Assembly: GCF_021173675.1 (NCBI RefSeq)
Contig: NZ_JAIHON010000002.1
Coordinates: 620,001-684,000 of the forward strand
Origin: Streptomyces lincolnensis
GTDB taxonomy: Bacteria; Actinomycetota; Actinomycetes; Streptomycetales; Streptomycetaceae
Reading direction: 5' to 3'
DNA: 64,000 nt
Notes under the pieces: model-generated
Database searches by the model: none
Told to the model about the DNA's origin: nothing
Seen by the model: the letters and a program-made list of their open reading frames with translations, nothing else
Program-made: the position numbers and the translations under genes
Shown here: one piece after another, positions 24,510 to 33,418 of the stretch
Layout of the letters: every line of letters starts with the position of its first letter
Position numbering within the stretch: the stretch's first letter is position 1

Positions 24510-25556
24510 GTGTGGGCCGACAACGAGCAGCGGGCGCCGCGTGGCGACGAGTCCGGCGGCGGACTCCGTCGGCGGGCGACGATCCATGACGTGGCCCGGC
24601 TGGCCGGGGTGTCGCGGCAGACGGTGTCGCGGGCGGTCAACGACAAGGGCGAGATCGACCCGGCGACCAAGGAGCGGGTGCTGGAGGCGGCCCGCATGCT
24701 GGACTACCGGCCGAGCCGGTTCGCGCGGGGGCTGGTCCGCAAGGGCACGGTGACGGCGGGGCTGGTGATCCCGGACCTGATGAACCCGTTCTTCCCCGAG
24801 GTGGCCGCCGGGGTGCTGGAGGCCGCCGAACAGCGCGGCTGGCAGGTCGTGGTGTGGGACATCCGTACCGACGACGGCCGCGAGCGCGAGGCGCTCGACG
24901 TGCTCTCCCACCAGGCGGACGCGGTCGTCGGCTACTTCAAGAACGACGACGACGTCCTCGCCCGACACCTCGGCGGCATGCCGCTGGTGCTGCTGGAACG
25001 CGGCCCGCAGCAGACCCGGTTCGCGGCCGTCGGCATCGACGCCGCCGCCGGTCTGGAGCAGGGCATCGCCCACCTCGTGCGCACCGGCCACCGCAGGATC
25101 GGCATGCTGGACGGCGACCGGCTCGACGCCCCCGGACCGCGACGGGAGGCCTTCCTGGCCGAGGCGCGGCGGCACCGACTGCCCGTCGACGGGAGCTGGG
25201 TCGTCAAGTGCCCCGAGCACAGCGTGGCGGGCGGCGAGGCGGGCATGGAGCGCCTGCTCGCCGCGCGGCCGGAGGTGACGGCCGTCTTCGGCTTCAACGA
25301 CCTCATCGCCATCGGCGCGATCCGGACCGCCCGGCGCCACGGCCGCCAGGTCCCCGGCGACCTGGCCGTGATGGGCTTCGACGGGCTCTCGCTCGGCGAA
25401 CTGGTCGAGCCCGCCCTGACCACGCTCCACCTCGACAAACGGCGTCTGGGGCGACTGGCCGTCGAGCAGGTGGCCCGCCTGCGCGCGGGCGAGGAACCGC
25501 TGACCGGCGCGGACGCGTGGGTGATCCCCGAGCTGGTGGTACGCACCTCCGCGTGA
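24510..25556 (+). CDS. LacI-family transcriptional regulator of the adjacent sugar importer
   Basis: The protein has about 348 residues. The N-terminal LacI headpiece reads ATIHDVARLAGVSRQTVSRA with the hinge helix YRPSRFARGL. A periplasmic-binding-like effector domain follows: TAGLVIPDLMNPFFPEVAAGV, FGFNDLIAIGAI, LAVMGFDGL. Start choice is between GTG 24510 and GTG 24501; neither has a clear ribosome site, and GGATACAGT just upstream could be a -10 region, so a leaderless message is possible. It most probably binds the CGTGAACGTTCACG palindrome in front of the ABC operon 265 nt downstream. Confidence 0.9.
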   Translation: MWADNEQRAPRGDESGGGLRRRATIHDVARLAGVSRQTVSRAVNDKGEIDPATKERVLEAARMLDYRPSRFARGLVRKGTVTAGLVIPDLMNPFFPEVAAGVLEAAEQRGWQVVVWDIRTDDGREREALDVLSHQADAVVGYFKNDDDVLARHLGGMPLVLLERGPQQTRFAAVGIDAAAGLEQGIAHLVRTGHRRIGMLDGDRLDAPGPRREAFLAEARRHRLPVDGSWVVKCPEHSVAGGEAGMERLLAARPEVTAVFGFNDLIAIGAIRTARRHGRQVPGDLAVMGFDGLSLGELVEPALTTLHLDKRRLGRLAVEQVARLRAGEEPLTGADAWVIPELVVRTSA

Positions 25557-25684
25557 CCGGCCGATCTCCGTCGGCAGCCGCTCGCCGGCAGCCTCCGCTC
25601 ACCGGCCTGCACCCGCCTCCACCCGCCTTCACGCACCCCACACGCCCCCTGACACGTCGTCGCGACATCACCGATGTACGTGTC

Positions 25685-25743
25685 TTGACAGTGGTTTTCG
25701 GCCGCCTCAATACTCGACGTGAACGTTCCCGTGAACGTTCACG
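25685..25743 (+). promoter_or_regulatory. Promoter with overlapping LacI-type operators for the ABC importer
   Basis: TTGACA (25685-25690) is followed after 17 nt by CAATAC (25708-25713). Immediately downstream are CGTGAACGTTC (25718-25728) and the perfect 14-bp palindrome CGTGAACGTTCACG (25730-25743), so a bound repressor would block the start site. Confidence 0.8.
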
Positions 25744-25821
25744 AGCCGCCCCACCGACATCGTTGTCCGCCGTTCTGCGCCTCCCTCCGCTTCCCCCTCC
25801 CCGTAAAGCGAGTGCCGCGTG

Positions 25822-27129
25822 ATGGAACACCGAAGGCTGTCCCGCCGACGTCTGCTGGGGGTCTCCCTCGGTGGCGTGGGCGGAGCCCTGCTGGGTCTGT
25901 CGGGATGCGGGGCGAGCAGTGGCTCGGCCTCCGCGGGTACCGACCATCTGAGCCTGTGGTACTGGAAGGGCTCCCTGAGCGACAAGCTCCTCGCCACCGC
26001 CCGGCGGGGTGTCCCCGGCCGGGCGGGACTGCGGGTGCGGGGTTCGCAGATCCCCGACGGCGACATCGACTCCAAGGTCCGCACCAGCCTCGCCGCCCGC
26101 GCCTACGTCCCCGACATCACGGTCGCCAACTCCGACAACCTCGCCACCTTCTTCCCCGACGAGCACGAGTTCCTCGACCTCAGGGAACTCGGCGCGGAAA
26201 AGGTCCGCGACCGGTACCTCGACTGGAAGTGGAAGAGCTGCTTCACCCCGTCGGGCCGGATGATCGGCTTCCCCCTCGACGCCGGTCCCACCGCGCTGTA
26301 CTACCGCAGGGACCTCTTCGAACAGGCGGGTCTGGCGTACGAGCCCGCGGACATCGCCGAGGCGGTCCCCACCTGGGAGAAGTTCATCGCCGCCGGGAAG
26401 GGGCTGCGGGCGAAGGCCCCCGGCAAGCCCTACCTGGTGAGCAACATCGGCAACGTCTTCCAGCAGATCCTGCTCCAGAGCACCCGGCAGTTCGTGGACG
26501 CCGACAACCGCTTCATCGGCGACCAGGAACACGTCCGACGCGCCTGGGACATCTCCGTGGAGATCCTCCGCCAGGGCCTGAGCGCCCGGATCACGGACGG
26601 CACCCCCGACTACAACGCGGCCATGAGCGGCAGCCGGGTCGGCACGATGACCACGGCGGTGTGGGCCGTCAACAGCCTGAAGGAATCCGCGCCGAAGACC
26701 TCCGGGGCCTGGCGGCTGACCACCATGCCGGACGGCCCCGGCAACTACGGCGGCTCCTACATGACCCTGACCCGCTACTGCCGGGACCCGGAGGCGGGCT
26801 TCGCCTTCCTGACCTGGCTGCTCAGCCCGGAGAACCAGCTCAGGAGCTATCAGGAGATGTCCCTGTTCCCCACCACTCCGGTCGTCTACGCCGACCCCGC
26901 GATGCGCACGCCCGACCCCTTCTTCGGCGGCCAGCGGCCCATCGACGTCTTCGGCCCGGCCGCGCGGAAGGCCCCGGTCGTCTACTTCAGCCCCTACGAG
27001 GAGAGCGCCAACACCCCGTTCTTCCAGGAGCTGACCAACGTGGAGATGCTCGGCAAGAACCCCGGCCGGGCCTGGCGGGACGCCGTGAACACCGCCGAGA
27101 CCACGGTGTCCCGGCTGGGGGTGAGCTGA
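25822..27129 (+). CDS. ABC sugar importer, solute-binding lipoprotein
   Basis: The 435-residue protein has a twin-arginine lipoprotein signal (SRRRLLGVSLGG, lipobox LSGC) and a type I sugar-binding fold (LSLWYWKGSLSDKLL, KVRTSLAARAYVPDI, GFPLDAGPTALYYRRDLFEQAGL, GAWRLTTMPDGPGNYGGSY). The sugar cannot be read from the sequence. ATG 25822 is preferred over the overlapping GTG at 25819. Two permease genes follow at one-base spacing and with overlap. No ATPase gene is present; in Streptomyces the shared ATPase MsiK normally serves such importers. Confidence 0.9.
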   Translation: MEHRRLSRRRLLGVSLGGVGGALLGLSGCGASSGSASAGTDHLSLWYWKGSLSDKLLATARRGVPGRAGLRVRGSQIPDGDIDSKVRTSLAARAYVPDITVANSDNLATFFPDEHEFLDLRELGAEKVRDRYLDWKWKSCFTPSGRMIGFPLDAGPTALYYRRDLFEQAGLAYEPADIAEAVPTWEKFIAAGKGLRAKAPGKPYLVSNIGNVFQQILLQSTRQFVDADNRFIGDQEHVRRAWDISVEILRQGLSARITDGTPDYNAAMSGSRVGTMTTAVWAVNSLKESAPKTSGAWRLTTMPDGPGNYGGSYMTLTRYCRDPEAGFAFLTWLLSPENQLRSYQEMSLFPTTPVVYADPAMRTPDPFFGGQRPIDVFGPAARKAPVVYFSPYEESANTPFFQELTNVEMLGKNPGRAWRDAVNTAETTVSRLGVS

Positions 27130-27130
27130 C

Positions 27131-28153
27131 ATGGCCACGGTTCTCGACCCGACGGGCGCGCCGGCGGCCGAGGAACGGCGCCCCGACCGCCGTAGCCGGT
27201 CCACCGCACCGGGCGGACGCAGGCGGCATGTTCCGCCGCTGCTCGCGATCTCGCCGTTCTATGTGCTGTTCGCCGTCTTCGGGGCCTTCCCGGTGGTGTT
27301 CTCGCTGTACCTGTCCTTCCAGGACTGGGACGGCATCGGGGAGATGCGTTTCGTCGGCCTCGAACAGTACGGCTGGCTGCTCGAGGACTCGGTGTTCTGG
27401 CACTCGGTGCTCAACACCTTCGAGATCTGGTTCCTGTCCACGGTGCCGATGCTGTTCCTGGCCCTGGTGCTGGCGTTCCTGCTGCACTCGCAGGTGCGGT
27501 TCACCGGCGCCTACCGGGTGGCGTACTTCATCCCCAACGTGACCTCGATGGTCGCCATGACCATCGTCTTCGGCTCGGTCTTCGCCCAGTCGGGTCTCGC
27601 CAACTCGGCGCTCAGGGCGATCGGGATGGACGGGATCGGCTGGCTGTCCTCCGAGTGGGGCATCAAGTCGTCCGTCTCCCTCATGATCATCTGGCGCTGG
27701 GTGGGCTACAACGCGCTGATCTTCCTCGCGGGCCTCCAGGCCATCCCCACCGAGCACTTCGAGGCCGCCCGCGTGGACGGCGCCAACAGTTGGCAGACCC
27801 TCTTCCGGGTCGTGGTGCCGCAGCTGCGTCCGGTGATCCTCTTCGCCGCGATCACCTCCACCATCAACGGCCTCCAGATCTTCACCGAGTCGCAGGTGCT
27901 CTTCCAGTCGGACGACGTCGGCACCACGGGCGGACCGGGCCAGGAAGGGATGACCATCGTGCTCTATCTGTGGCAGAAGGCCTTCAAGGAGCACCAGTTC
28001 GGCTACGGCGCCGCGATGGGCTGGCTGCTCTTCGCGATCATCGCGGTCTTCACGATCATCAACTGGCGCCTGGTGTCCGGCTCCGACCGCGACGAGGGCC
28101 GCCCCGGCCTGGCCGGACTGCTGCGCCGGAAGGGGGCCCGCGATGGCCGCTGA
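27131..28153 (+). CDS. ABC sugar importer permease (MalF-like)
   Basis: The 340-residue protein has six predicted membrane helices and the binding-protein-dependent transport signature with the EAA loop: EAARVDGANSWQTLFRVVVP. The N-terminus is basic and cytoplasmic (EERRPDRRSRSTAPGGRRR). It begins one base after the solute-binding gene and overlaps the second permease by 11 nt. It forms the channel with that permease. Confidence 0.92.
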   Translation: MATVLDPTGAPAAEERRPDRRSRSTAPGGRRRHVPPLLAISPFYVLFAVFGAFPVVFSLYLSFQDWDGIGEMRFVGLEQYGWLLEDSVFWHSVLNTFEIWFLSTVPMLFLALVLAFLLHSQVRFTGAYRVAYFIPNVTSMVAMTIVFGSVFAQSGLANSALRAIGMDGIGWLSSEWGIKSSVSLMIIWRWVGYNALIFLAGLQAIPTEHFEAARVDGANSWQTLFRVVVPQLRPVILFAAITSTINGLQIFTESQVLFQSDDVGTTGGPGQEGMTIVLYLWQKAFKEHQFGYGAAMGWLLFAIIAVFTIINWRLVSGSDRDEGRPGLAGLLRRKGARDGR

Positions 28154-29015
28154 GGACAGGACGACCGGCAGCGCGGGCCTGGCCATCGGCTCCGGCAGCA
28201 GGCTCACCCGGATCTGCGTGCGGGCGGCACTGCTGCTCGGGGTGCTGATCTCGCTGTTCCCCTTCTACTGGCTGGTGGTGCTCGCCTCCGGCACCACGCA
28301 GGACATCTACCGCTACCCGCCCAAGCTGGTGCCGGGCCCGCATCTGCTGGACAACATGGGGCGGGTGCTCGACACCGTCGACTTCTTCGGCTCGCTGTTC
28401 AACACGGTCGTGGTCGCCGTGCTCGGCACCGTGCTGGTGCTGTTCTTCGACTCGCTGGCCGCGTTCGCCTTCGCCAAGTACGAGTTCCCGGCGAAGAAGT
28501 TCCTCTTCGGCATGCTGCTCGTCACCTACATGATTCCCGCCCAGCTCTCCCTGGTGCCGCAGTTCGTCACCATGGCCGAGTTCGGCTGGGCCGGGTCCCT
28601 GAAGGCGCTGATCATCCCCAGCGCCGCCAACGCCTTCGGCATCTTCTGGATGCGCCAGTACGCCCAGAACTCCCTGCCCGACGAGCTGCTGGACGCGGGC
28701 CGGATCGACGGCGCCGGCTTCTTCCGCCTCTACTGGACGGTCGCGCTGCCGCTGTTCCGCCCTGCCCTCGCCTTCCTCGGCATCTTCACCTTCATCGGCC
28801 TCTGGAACGACTACATCTGGCCCCTGGTCGTCCTCATCGACCCCGACAAGGTCACCCTCCAGGTCGCCCTGGCCAACCTCAACACCCTCTACAACACCGA
28901 CTACTCCCTCGTGATGGCCGGCTCCCTCATGAGCGTCGTCCCGCTGATCCTCGTCTTCCTGCTGGGCGCGCGGCACTTCCTGCGGGACCTCGCGGCGGGG
29001 GCGACGAAGATGTGA
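28143..29015 (+). CDS. ABC sugar importer permease (MalG-like)
   Basis: The 290-residue protein has six membrane helices and the EAA-type loop DAGRIDGAGFFRLYWTVALP. It starts inside the end of the preceding permease gene, so it is translationally coupled. It completes a binding protein-permease-permease importer controlled by the LacI gene at 24510. No glycosidase accompanies it. Confidence 0.92.
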   Translation: MAAEDRTTGSAGLAIGSGSRLTRICVRAALLLGVLISLFPFYWLVVLASGTTQDIYRYPPKLVPGPHLLDNMGRVLDTVDFFGSLFNTVVVAVLGTVLVLFFDSLAAFAFAKYEFPAKKFLFGMLLVTYMIPAQLSLVPQFVTMAEFGWAGSLKALIIPSAANAFGIFWMRQYAQNSLPDELLDAGRIDGAGFFRLYWTVALPLFRPALAFLGIFTFIGLWNDYIWPLVVLIDPDKVTLQVALANLNTLYNTDYSLVMAGSLMSVVPLILVFLLGARHFLRDLAAGATKM

Positions 29016-29058
29016 GAGGGCGCCGCGAGGGGCCGCCACGACGAGGAGGACTCCGTAC

Positions 29059-29361
29059 ATGAACGCACCGGACCCGCAGACGGTCCCCGACCTGCCCGGG
29101 GCGCTCGTCCGCTCCGTCGCCGAGAGCATCGCGCGGCGGTCGGCGGGGGAGAAAGGGCCCGTCGGGGCGCTTCAGTCGGTCGTCCACATGGTCGACAACG
29201 ACGAGGCGGACCTGGCCGTGGACGACCTCGTGCGCGTGATCGCCCACTTCCGTATCGGCGTTCGGCGCGCGGAGTACGACGACATCGTCGCGGCCGCCTC
29301 TCGGCTGGACGCCCTGGACTCGCTGGCCGAGGTCGGAGTGGAGCGGTTCGTCGTGGACTGA
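29059..29361 (+). CDS. Small hypothetical protein (100 aa)
   Basis: The gene has a strong ribosome site (ACGAGGAGGA, 29040-29049) before ATG 29059. The product is a soluble acidic helical protein; its end LDSLAEVGVERFVVD and its overall helical pattern faintly recall MafI-type immunity proteins, but I cannot support that without a profile search. It follows the importer by 43 nt and could be the last gene of that transcript. No toxin gene is adjacent. Confidence 0.65.
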   Translation: MNAPDPQTVPDLPGALVRSVAESIARRSAGEKGPVGALQSVVHMVDNDEADLAVDDLVRVIAHFRIGVRRAEYDDIVAAASRLDALDSLAEVGVERFVVD

Positions 29362-29433
29362 GGTGCGCCGACACTCGGGGACGCCCGCTGGGTAGGGTGC
29401 GGACAGGGGCCCCGGGGTGCGAGGAGTGACGGG

Positions 29434-30003
29434 ATGGCGCAGGTCAGGTCCATGCGTGCGGATGCCCGGCGCAACCATGAGCGGTTGCTGGAGGTGGCGG
29501 CGCAGGCGTTCGCCGAGCACGGGGAGGGGGCGTCGCTGGATGAGATCGCGAGGCGGGCGGGGGTCGGGGTCGGCACGCTGTACCGGCACTTTCCCACCCG
29601 GCAGGCGCTGCTGGAGGCCGCCTATGTCGACCGTATCGAGGCGATCGCGGGGCGGGCGGAGGTGTTCGCCCGTGCGTTGCCGCCGGGGGAGGCGCTGGTG
29701 GCGTGGCTCTACGAGCTGGCCGTCGGGACGATCCAGGTGCGGGGGATGAAGGCGTTGCTGGGGTCGGCCGTCGCGGACGGGGGATCCGCCGCGGCGACGG
29801 TGTGCGCGGACCGGATGCGCGCGGCGGCCACGGGGCTGGTGGAAGCGGCGCAGGGGGAGGGGACACTGCGCGGGGATGTCGAGCCGATCGAGGTCCTGCG
29901 CCTGACCCACGGGGTGGCTGTGGCCGCCGAGTTGGCGGGGGCGGGGGAAGAGGACGTACGGCGGTATCTGGCGCTGCTGACGGAGGGGCTACGGCGGGGG
30001 TAA
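29434..30003 (+). CDS. TetR/AcrR-family regulator
   Basis: The 189-residue protein has a TetR N-terminal domain (NHERLLEVAAQAFAEHG, SLDEIARRAGVGVGTLYRHF) and a C-terminal ligand domain (about 80-189) similar in layout to the SbtR group. A TAGGGT box near 29392 could be the -10 element. No divergent target gene adjoins it, so the regulon is unknown. Confidence 0.9.
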   Translation: MAQVRSMRADARRNHERLLEVAAQAFAEHGEGASLDEIARRAGVGVGTLYRHFPTRQALLEAAYVDRIEAIAGRAEVFARALPPGEALVAWLYELAVGTIQVRGMKALLGSAVADGGSAAATVCADRMRAAATGLVEAAQGEGTLRGDVEPIEVLRLTHGVAVAAELAGAGEEDVRRYLALLTEGLRRG

Positions 30004-30216
30004 GCGGTACGGGCTGTTGAGGGTTCGCCTGTTCCCGGTGCTGCGGCCGGGGCGGTGGAAGGCGCTCACCGGCGGTTGCCGGGTGCCGTCCGTCTTCGGG
30101 ACGGGTGCTGCCCTGGGCGGCACGAACGCCCGCGGCCAGGGCAGCCAGGACAGCGAGTGCGGCCGGCGGCAGCTACGGCGGTTGTGGCCGCCGCGGCTGC
30201 CGTCGGCGCCGTCCCG

Positions 30217-30732
30217 TCAGATGCCGAACGGAGGTGCGTAGCGGATCGTGCCGCTCGGCAGGGGGTGGGCGGGGTCGAGCGTGAGGGCCATCAGGGCCTC
30301 GTCCGGGACGTCGAGCGTGACGGTGATGCCGTGGTCGGAGGCCCGGGTGAAGCCGAAGCGGGGGTAGTAGGCCGGGTGGCCGAGGACGGTGACGTAACGC
30401 TCGCCCTTGGCCTCGGCGGCCGCCAGCGCGGCGCGGATCACGGCGGAACCGGCGCCGGTGTTCTGGTGGGTGGGCAGGACGGCGACGGGGCCCAGGCAGA
30501 GGGCCGGGGTGTCGCCGATGTGGCAGCGGGTCAGGAGGGCGTGGCCGACGAGGCGGCCCTCCTGGTCGGCGGCGACGAGGGACAGGCCGTCGATCCAGGC
30601 GGCGTCGGCGCGCAGGGCGTCGACGAGGTCGGCTTCCAGCGGGGTGTCGAAGGCCGCCAGCTCGATCTCGCGGACGGCGGGGAGGTCGGCGCCGGTCTCG
30701 GCGCGGGTGATCCAGTCGGTGCGCATGCTCAT
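30217..30732 (-). CDS. GNAT-family N-acetyltransferase (YhbS-like)
   Basis: The 171-residue protein has the GNAT fold: DLPAVREIELAAF, GHALLTRCHIGDTPALCLGPVAVLPTHQNTGAGSAVI in pieces (the acetyl-CoA loop is HQNTGAGS), and VLGHPAYYPRFGFTRA, which is characteristic of the YhbS subgroup. The substrate is unknown. A short possible leader ORF (30789-30857) lies upstream on the same strand. Confidence 0.9.
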   Translation of the reverse strand: MSMRTDWITRAETGADLPAVREIELAAFDTPLEADLVDALRADAAWIDGLSLVAADQEGRLVGHALLTRCHIGDTPALCLGPVAVLPTHQNTGAGSAVIRAALAAAEAKGERYVTVLGHPAYYPRFGFTRASDHGITVTLDVPDEALMALTLDPAHPLPSGTIRYAPPFGI

Positions 30733-30788
30733 GACGGGATGCGGATCCGTTTCGTGAAGGTGTTCGTGTGAGTGGACGGGTGTCGAGG

Positions 30789-30857
30789 TCAGACCCTCGC
30801 CCGGGACGTGAGGACGACTCGGGCGCAGCGCACGGCAGGGGCCTTGAACGCGGTCAT
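30789..30857 (-). CDS. Possible 22-residue leader peptide upstream of the GNAT gene
   Basis: ATG at 30857 follows a good AGAGGTGAGG-type ribosome site and encodes MTAFKAPAVRCARVVLTSRA plus two residues, stopping 57 nt before the GNAT start. A TAGATT box (30906-30911 on this strand) could be its promoter -10. It is too short to test by codon use and could be a chance ORF. Confidence 0.3.
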   Translation of the reverse strand: MTAFKAPAVRCARVVLTSRARV

Positions 30858-30990
30858 CAACCTCACCTCTTCCACGGTCAGCACTCGGACGGACACGAAC
30901 TCCTGGAATCTATCAGCCGGCCCGGGACCGCGGGGGCGGATGCGAACCCCCGCGACCGGACGATCCCGCGGCCACGGACCGGCCGTACGC

Positions 30991-32238
30991 CTAGAGCGCC
31001 TGCGCGGCCGGCTTCACCATGTTCCGTACGGTGCGGGCCTTGACGAAGTCGCCCATCGCCGTCATGTCCCACTCGCCGGTGAACTGCTTGATCAGCTTGG
31101 CCATCATCACGCCGGTCTGCGCCTCGGCGTTGGTCAGGTCGAAGCGGACCAGTTCCTCGCCGGTGGCGGCGTCGATGAGACGGCAGTAGGCCTTGGCGAC
31201 CTCGGTGAACTTCTGGCCGGAGAAGGAGTTCACCGTGAAGACCAGCCCGGTGACCTCCTGGGGCAGCCGTCCGAGGTCCACGACGATCACCTCGTCGTCG
31301 CCGCCGCCCTCGCCGGTGAGGTTGTCCCCGGAGTGCTTGATCGCGCCGCCCACGATGGACAGCTTGCCGAAGTAGCAGCTGTCGATGTGGTTGCGCTGGG
31401 GGCCGTAGGCGATGACCGAGGCGTCGAGGTCGATGTCCTTGCCGCGGTACGCCGGCTCCCAGCCGAGGCCCATCTTGACCTGGGAGAGCAGCGGGCGGCC
31501 GCCCTTGACCAGGGAGACGGTCTGGTTCTTCTGGAGGCTGACCCGGCCCTTGTCGAGGTTGATCTTCCCGGCTCCGGGGGCCGGGGCGGCCGGCGGTGCC
31601 GGGGGAGCGGCGGGGGCCGGGGGCGCGGCCAGGCGCGGGTCCACGGGCGGGGCGGGCGGCGCGGCCGGGGGCTGCATGGCGGGCGGCGACGGGGGCGGGG
31701 CGACCGGCTGGGCGACGGGCGCGGGGGCCGGGGCCGGTTCCTCCACCGTGACGCCGAAGTCGGTGGCGATGCCGGCCAGGCCGTTGGCGTAGCCCTGGCC
31801 GACCGCGCGGGCCTTCCAGGCGCCGTTGCGCAGGTAGACCTCGACGATCACCAGGGCCGTCTCGCTGCCGAGCTGCGGGGGTGTGAACGTGGCCAGGACG
31901 CTGTTGTCGTCCGCGTTGCGGATCGTGGCCGTGGGTTCGACGCCCTGGAAGGTCTGGCCCGCGGCGTCCGGGCTGGCGGTGACGACGATCTTCTCGATAC
32001 CCGGGGGTACGGCGGCCGTGTCGACGGTGATCGCGTCGGGGGCCGTGCCGCCGCCCGAGCGGTAGGTCACGCCGGGGCCGGTGGGTTGGTTGTAGAAGAT
32101 GAAGTCGTCGTCGGAGCGCACCTTGCCGTCGGCGGTGAGCAGCAGGCCCGATACGTCGAGCCGCACGGGCGCGGCGACGTCCACCGTCACGCGGGCGGCG
32201 GAGAGGGGGATGTTCGAGCCGGGGGTCATAGCTGTCAT
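30991..32238 (-). CDS. Double TerD-domain (tellurium-resistance/CABP-like) protein
   Basis: The 415-residue protein has two TerD modules joined by a Pro/Ala-rich linker (about 165-235). The first (MTPGSNIPL, VRLDVSGLLLTADGKVRSDDDFIFYNQP) has the usual acidic calcium-binding stretch. The second (KINLDKGRVSLQKNQTVSLVK, GLGWEPAYRGKDIDLDASVIAY, IKHSGDNLTGEGGGDDEVIVVDL) is also complete with its GDDE loop. TerD proteins are cytoplasmic calcium-binding stress proteins. ATG 32238 and ATG 32229 are both possible starts. No other ter genes adjoin it. Confidence 0.92.
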   Translation of the reverse strand: MTAMTPGSNIPLSAARVTVDVAAPVRLDVSGLLLTADGKVRSDDDFIFYNQPTGPGVTYRSGGGTAPDAITVDTAAVPPGIEKIVVTASPDAAGQTFQGVEPTATIRNADDNSVLATFTPPQLGSETALVIVEVYLRNGAWKARAVGQGYANGLAGIATDFGVTVEEPAPAPAPVAQPVAPPPSPPAMQPPAAPPAPPVDPRLAAPPAPAAPPAPPAAPAPGAGKINLDKGRVSLQKNQTVSLVKGGRPLLSQVKMGLGWEPAYRGKDIDLDASVIAYGPQRNHIDSCYFGKLSIVGGAIKHSGDNLTGEGGGDDEVIVVDLGRLPQEVTGLVFTVNSFSGQKFTEVAKAYCRLIDAATGEELVRFDLTNAEAQTGVMMAKLIKQFTGEWDMTAMGDFVKARTVRNMVKPAAQAL

Positions 32239-32324
32239 GCCCGGTGAACGAGCGGGGGCGCTTTACCGTTCCCTTACCCGGGACCATTCGGTGGGCGCAT
32301 GGGTTTCGCCCCCGCCGCCCCTAC

Positions 32325-32415
32325 CCGTCCCATCCTTGAAAGGGCGCTGCCCCTTCGACCCCGCCAGGGGGCTCTGCCCCCTGGACCCCCGCTCCTCAAA
32401 CGCCGGAGGGGCTGA
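32325..32415. repeat. Streptomyces-type intergenic repeat with terminator hairpin
   Basis: The stretch contains CCAGGGGGC (32364-32372)/GCCCCCTGG (32376-32384), a perfect 9-bp stem with a TCT loop, and the phrase CTCCTCAAACGCCGGAGGGG. I recognise this as a widespread Streptomyces intergenic element. It lies after the end of the minus-strand dehydrogenase operon and probably terminates it. Confidence 0.7.
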
Positions 32416-32428
32416 TTTTCAGGAACCC

Positions 32429-33418
32429 CTACGGCACCACCACGATCTTCCGCCCCACCCCTGCCGCGAACTGCTCCAGAGCCTCCGGGTACCGGTCCAG
32501 CGGGATCCGGTCGCTGATGAAGACGTCCGGGTCGAGGACGCCGTTCGCGAAGAGTTCCGCCGCCCGCTCGAAGCTGTGGAGGACGGCCATGGAGCCGGTG
32601 ATGGTGATTTCCTGGTTGTAGATGCGGTACGGGTCGATCGTCACGCGGGTCGCGTAGTCGGCGACGCCGAACTGGAGGAACGTGCCCGCCTTGGCCACGC
32701 GCTCCAGGCCGTCCTGGATGGCCGCCGCGTTGCCCGTCGCGTCGATGACGAGGTCCCAGCCCTGGGGACGGTCCAGTTCGTCGGGGTTCGCGGCGGATGC
32801 CGAGACACCGAGGGTGCGGGCCGTTTCCAGGCGGGCGGGGTTGACGTCCACCATGTCCACGCTCGCCGCGCCGGTCCGCTTGGCCAGCTCCAGCATCATC
32901 AGGCCCATCGTGCCCGAGCCGTAGATCAGGACGTGGGCGCCCAGGCGGGACTGGAGGACGTCGTAGCCCCGGACCGCGCAGGACAGGGGTTCCACGAGGG
33001 CCGCGTCCTGGGTGCGGACGTGCTCGGGGAGGCGTACGCAGTTCGCGACCGGGGCCACCGCGTACTGGGCCGCGCCGCCCGCGGTCGTCACCCCGATCGC
33101 GGCCCAGCGTTCACAGAGGTTGTTGTGGCCCGTACGGCAGTACCGGCACTCGTAGCAGTACAGGGACGGGTCCACCGCCACCCGGTCGCCGACCGAGACC
33201 TCCGTGACCTGGGTGCCGACGCCGACCACCTCGCCCGCGAACTCGTGGCCCGGCACGATCGGCAGCTTGGGCGCGAACTCGCCCTGGAGGATGTGCAGAT
33301 CGGTGCCGCACAGACCGCACGCGGCGACCTCGACGACGACCTCGCGCGGACCCGGCGTCGGGTCCGGGACCTCGGCGACGACGGCACGGCCCACGGACTC
33401 GATGACGGCGGCCTTCAT
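32429..33418 (-). CDS. Zinc-dependent medium-chain alcohol/polyol dehydrogenase
   Basis: The 329-residue protein has catalytic zinc ligands Cys37 (CGLCGTDLH) and His58-Glu59 (GHEFAGEV). The structural-zinc cysteines are 88, 91, 94 and 102 (CYECRYCRTGHNNLC), and the Rossmann motif is IYGSGTMGLMML. The start ATG overlaps the upstream permease stop (ATGA at 33415-33418). As last gene of a DeoR-binding protein-permease-permease operon, it probably oxidises the imported polyol (sorbitol, mannitol or similar) to a ketose; the exact substrate is inferred from context. Confidence 0.92.
   Translation of the reverse strand: MKAAVIESVGRAVVAEVPDPTPGPREVVVEVAACGLCGTDLHILQGEFAPKLPIVPGHEFAGEVVGVGTQVTEVSVGDRVAVDPSLYCYECRYCRTGHNNLCERWAAIGVTTAGGAAQYAVAPVANCVRLPEHVRTQDAALVEPLSCAVRGYDVLQSRLGAHVLIYGSGTMGLMMLELAKRTGAASVDMVDVNPARLETARTLGVSASAANPDELDRPQGWDLVIDATGNAAAIQDGLERVAKAGTFLQFGVADYATRVTIDPYRIYNQEITITGSMAVLHSFERAAELFANGVLDPDVFISDRIPLDRYPEALEQFAAGVGRKIVVVP

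Noticed and set aside
30086..30104. Hairpin terminator after the TetR gene (CCGTCC/GGACGG)
   Set aside because: Only six base pairs and about 80 nt from the stop, which is within chance expectation for this GC content.
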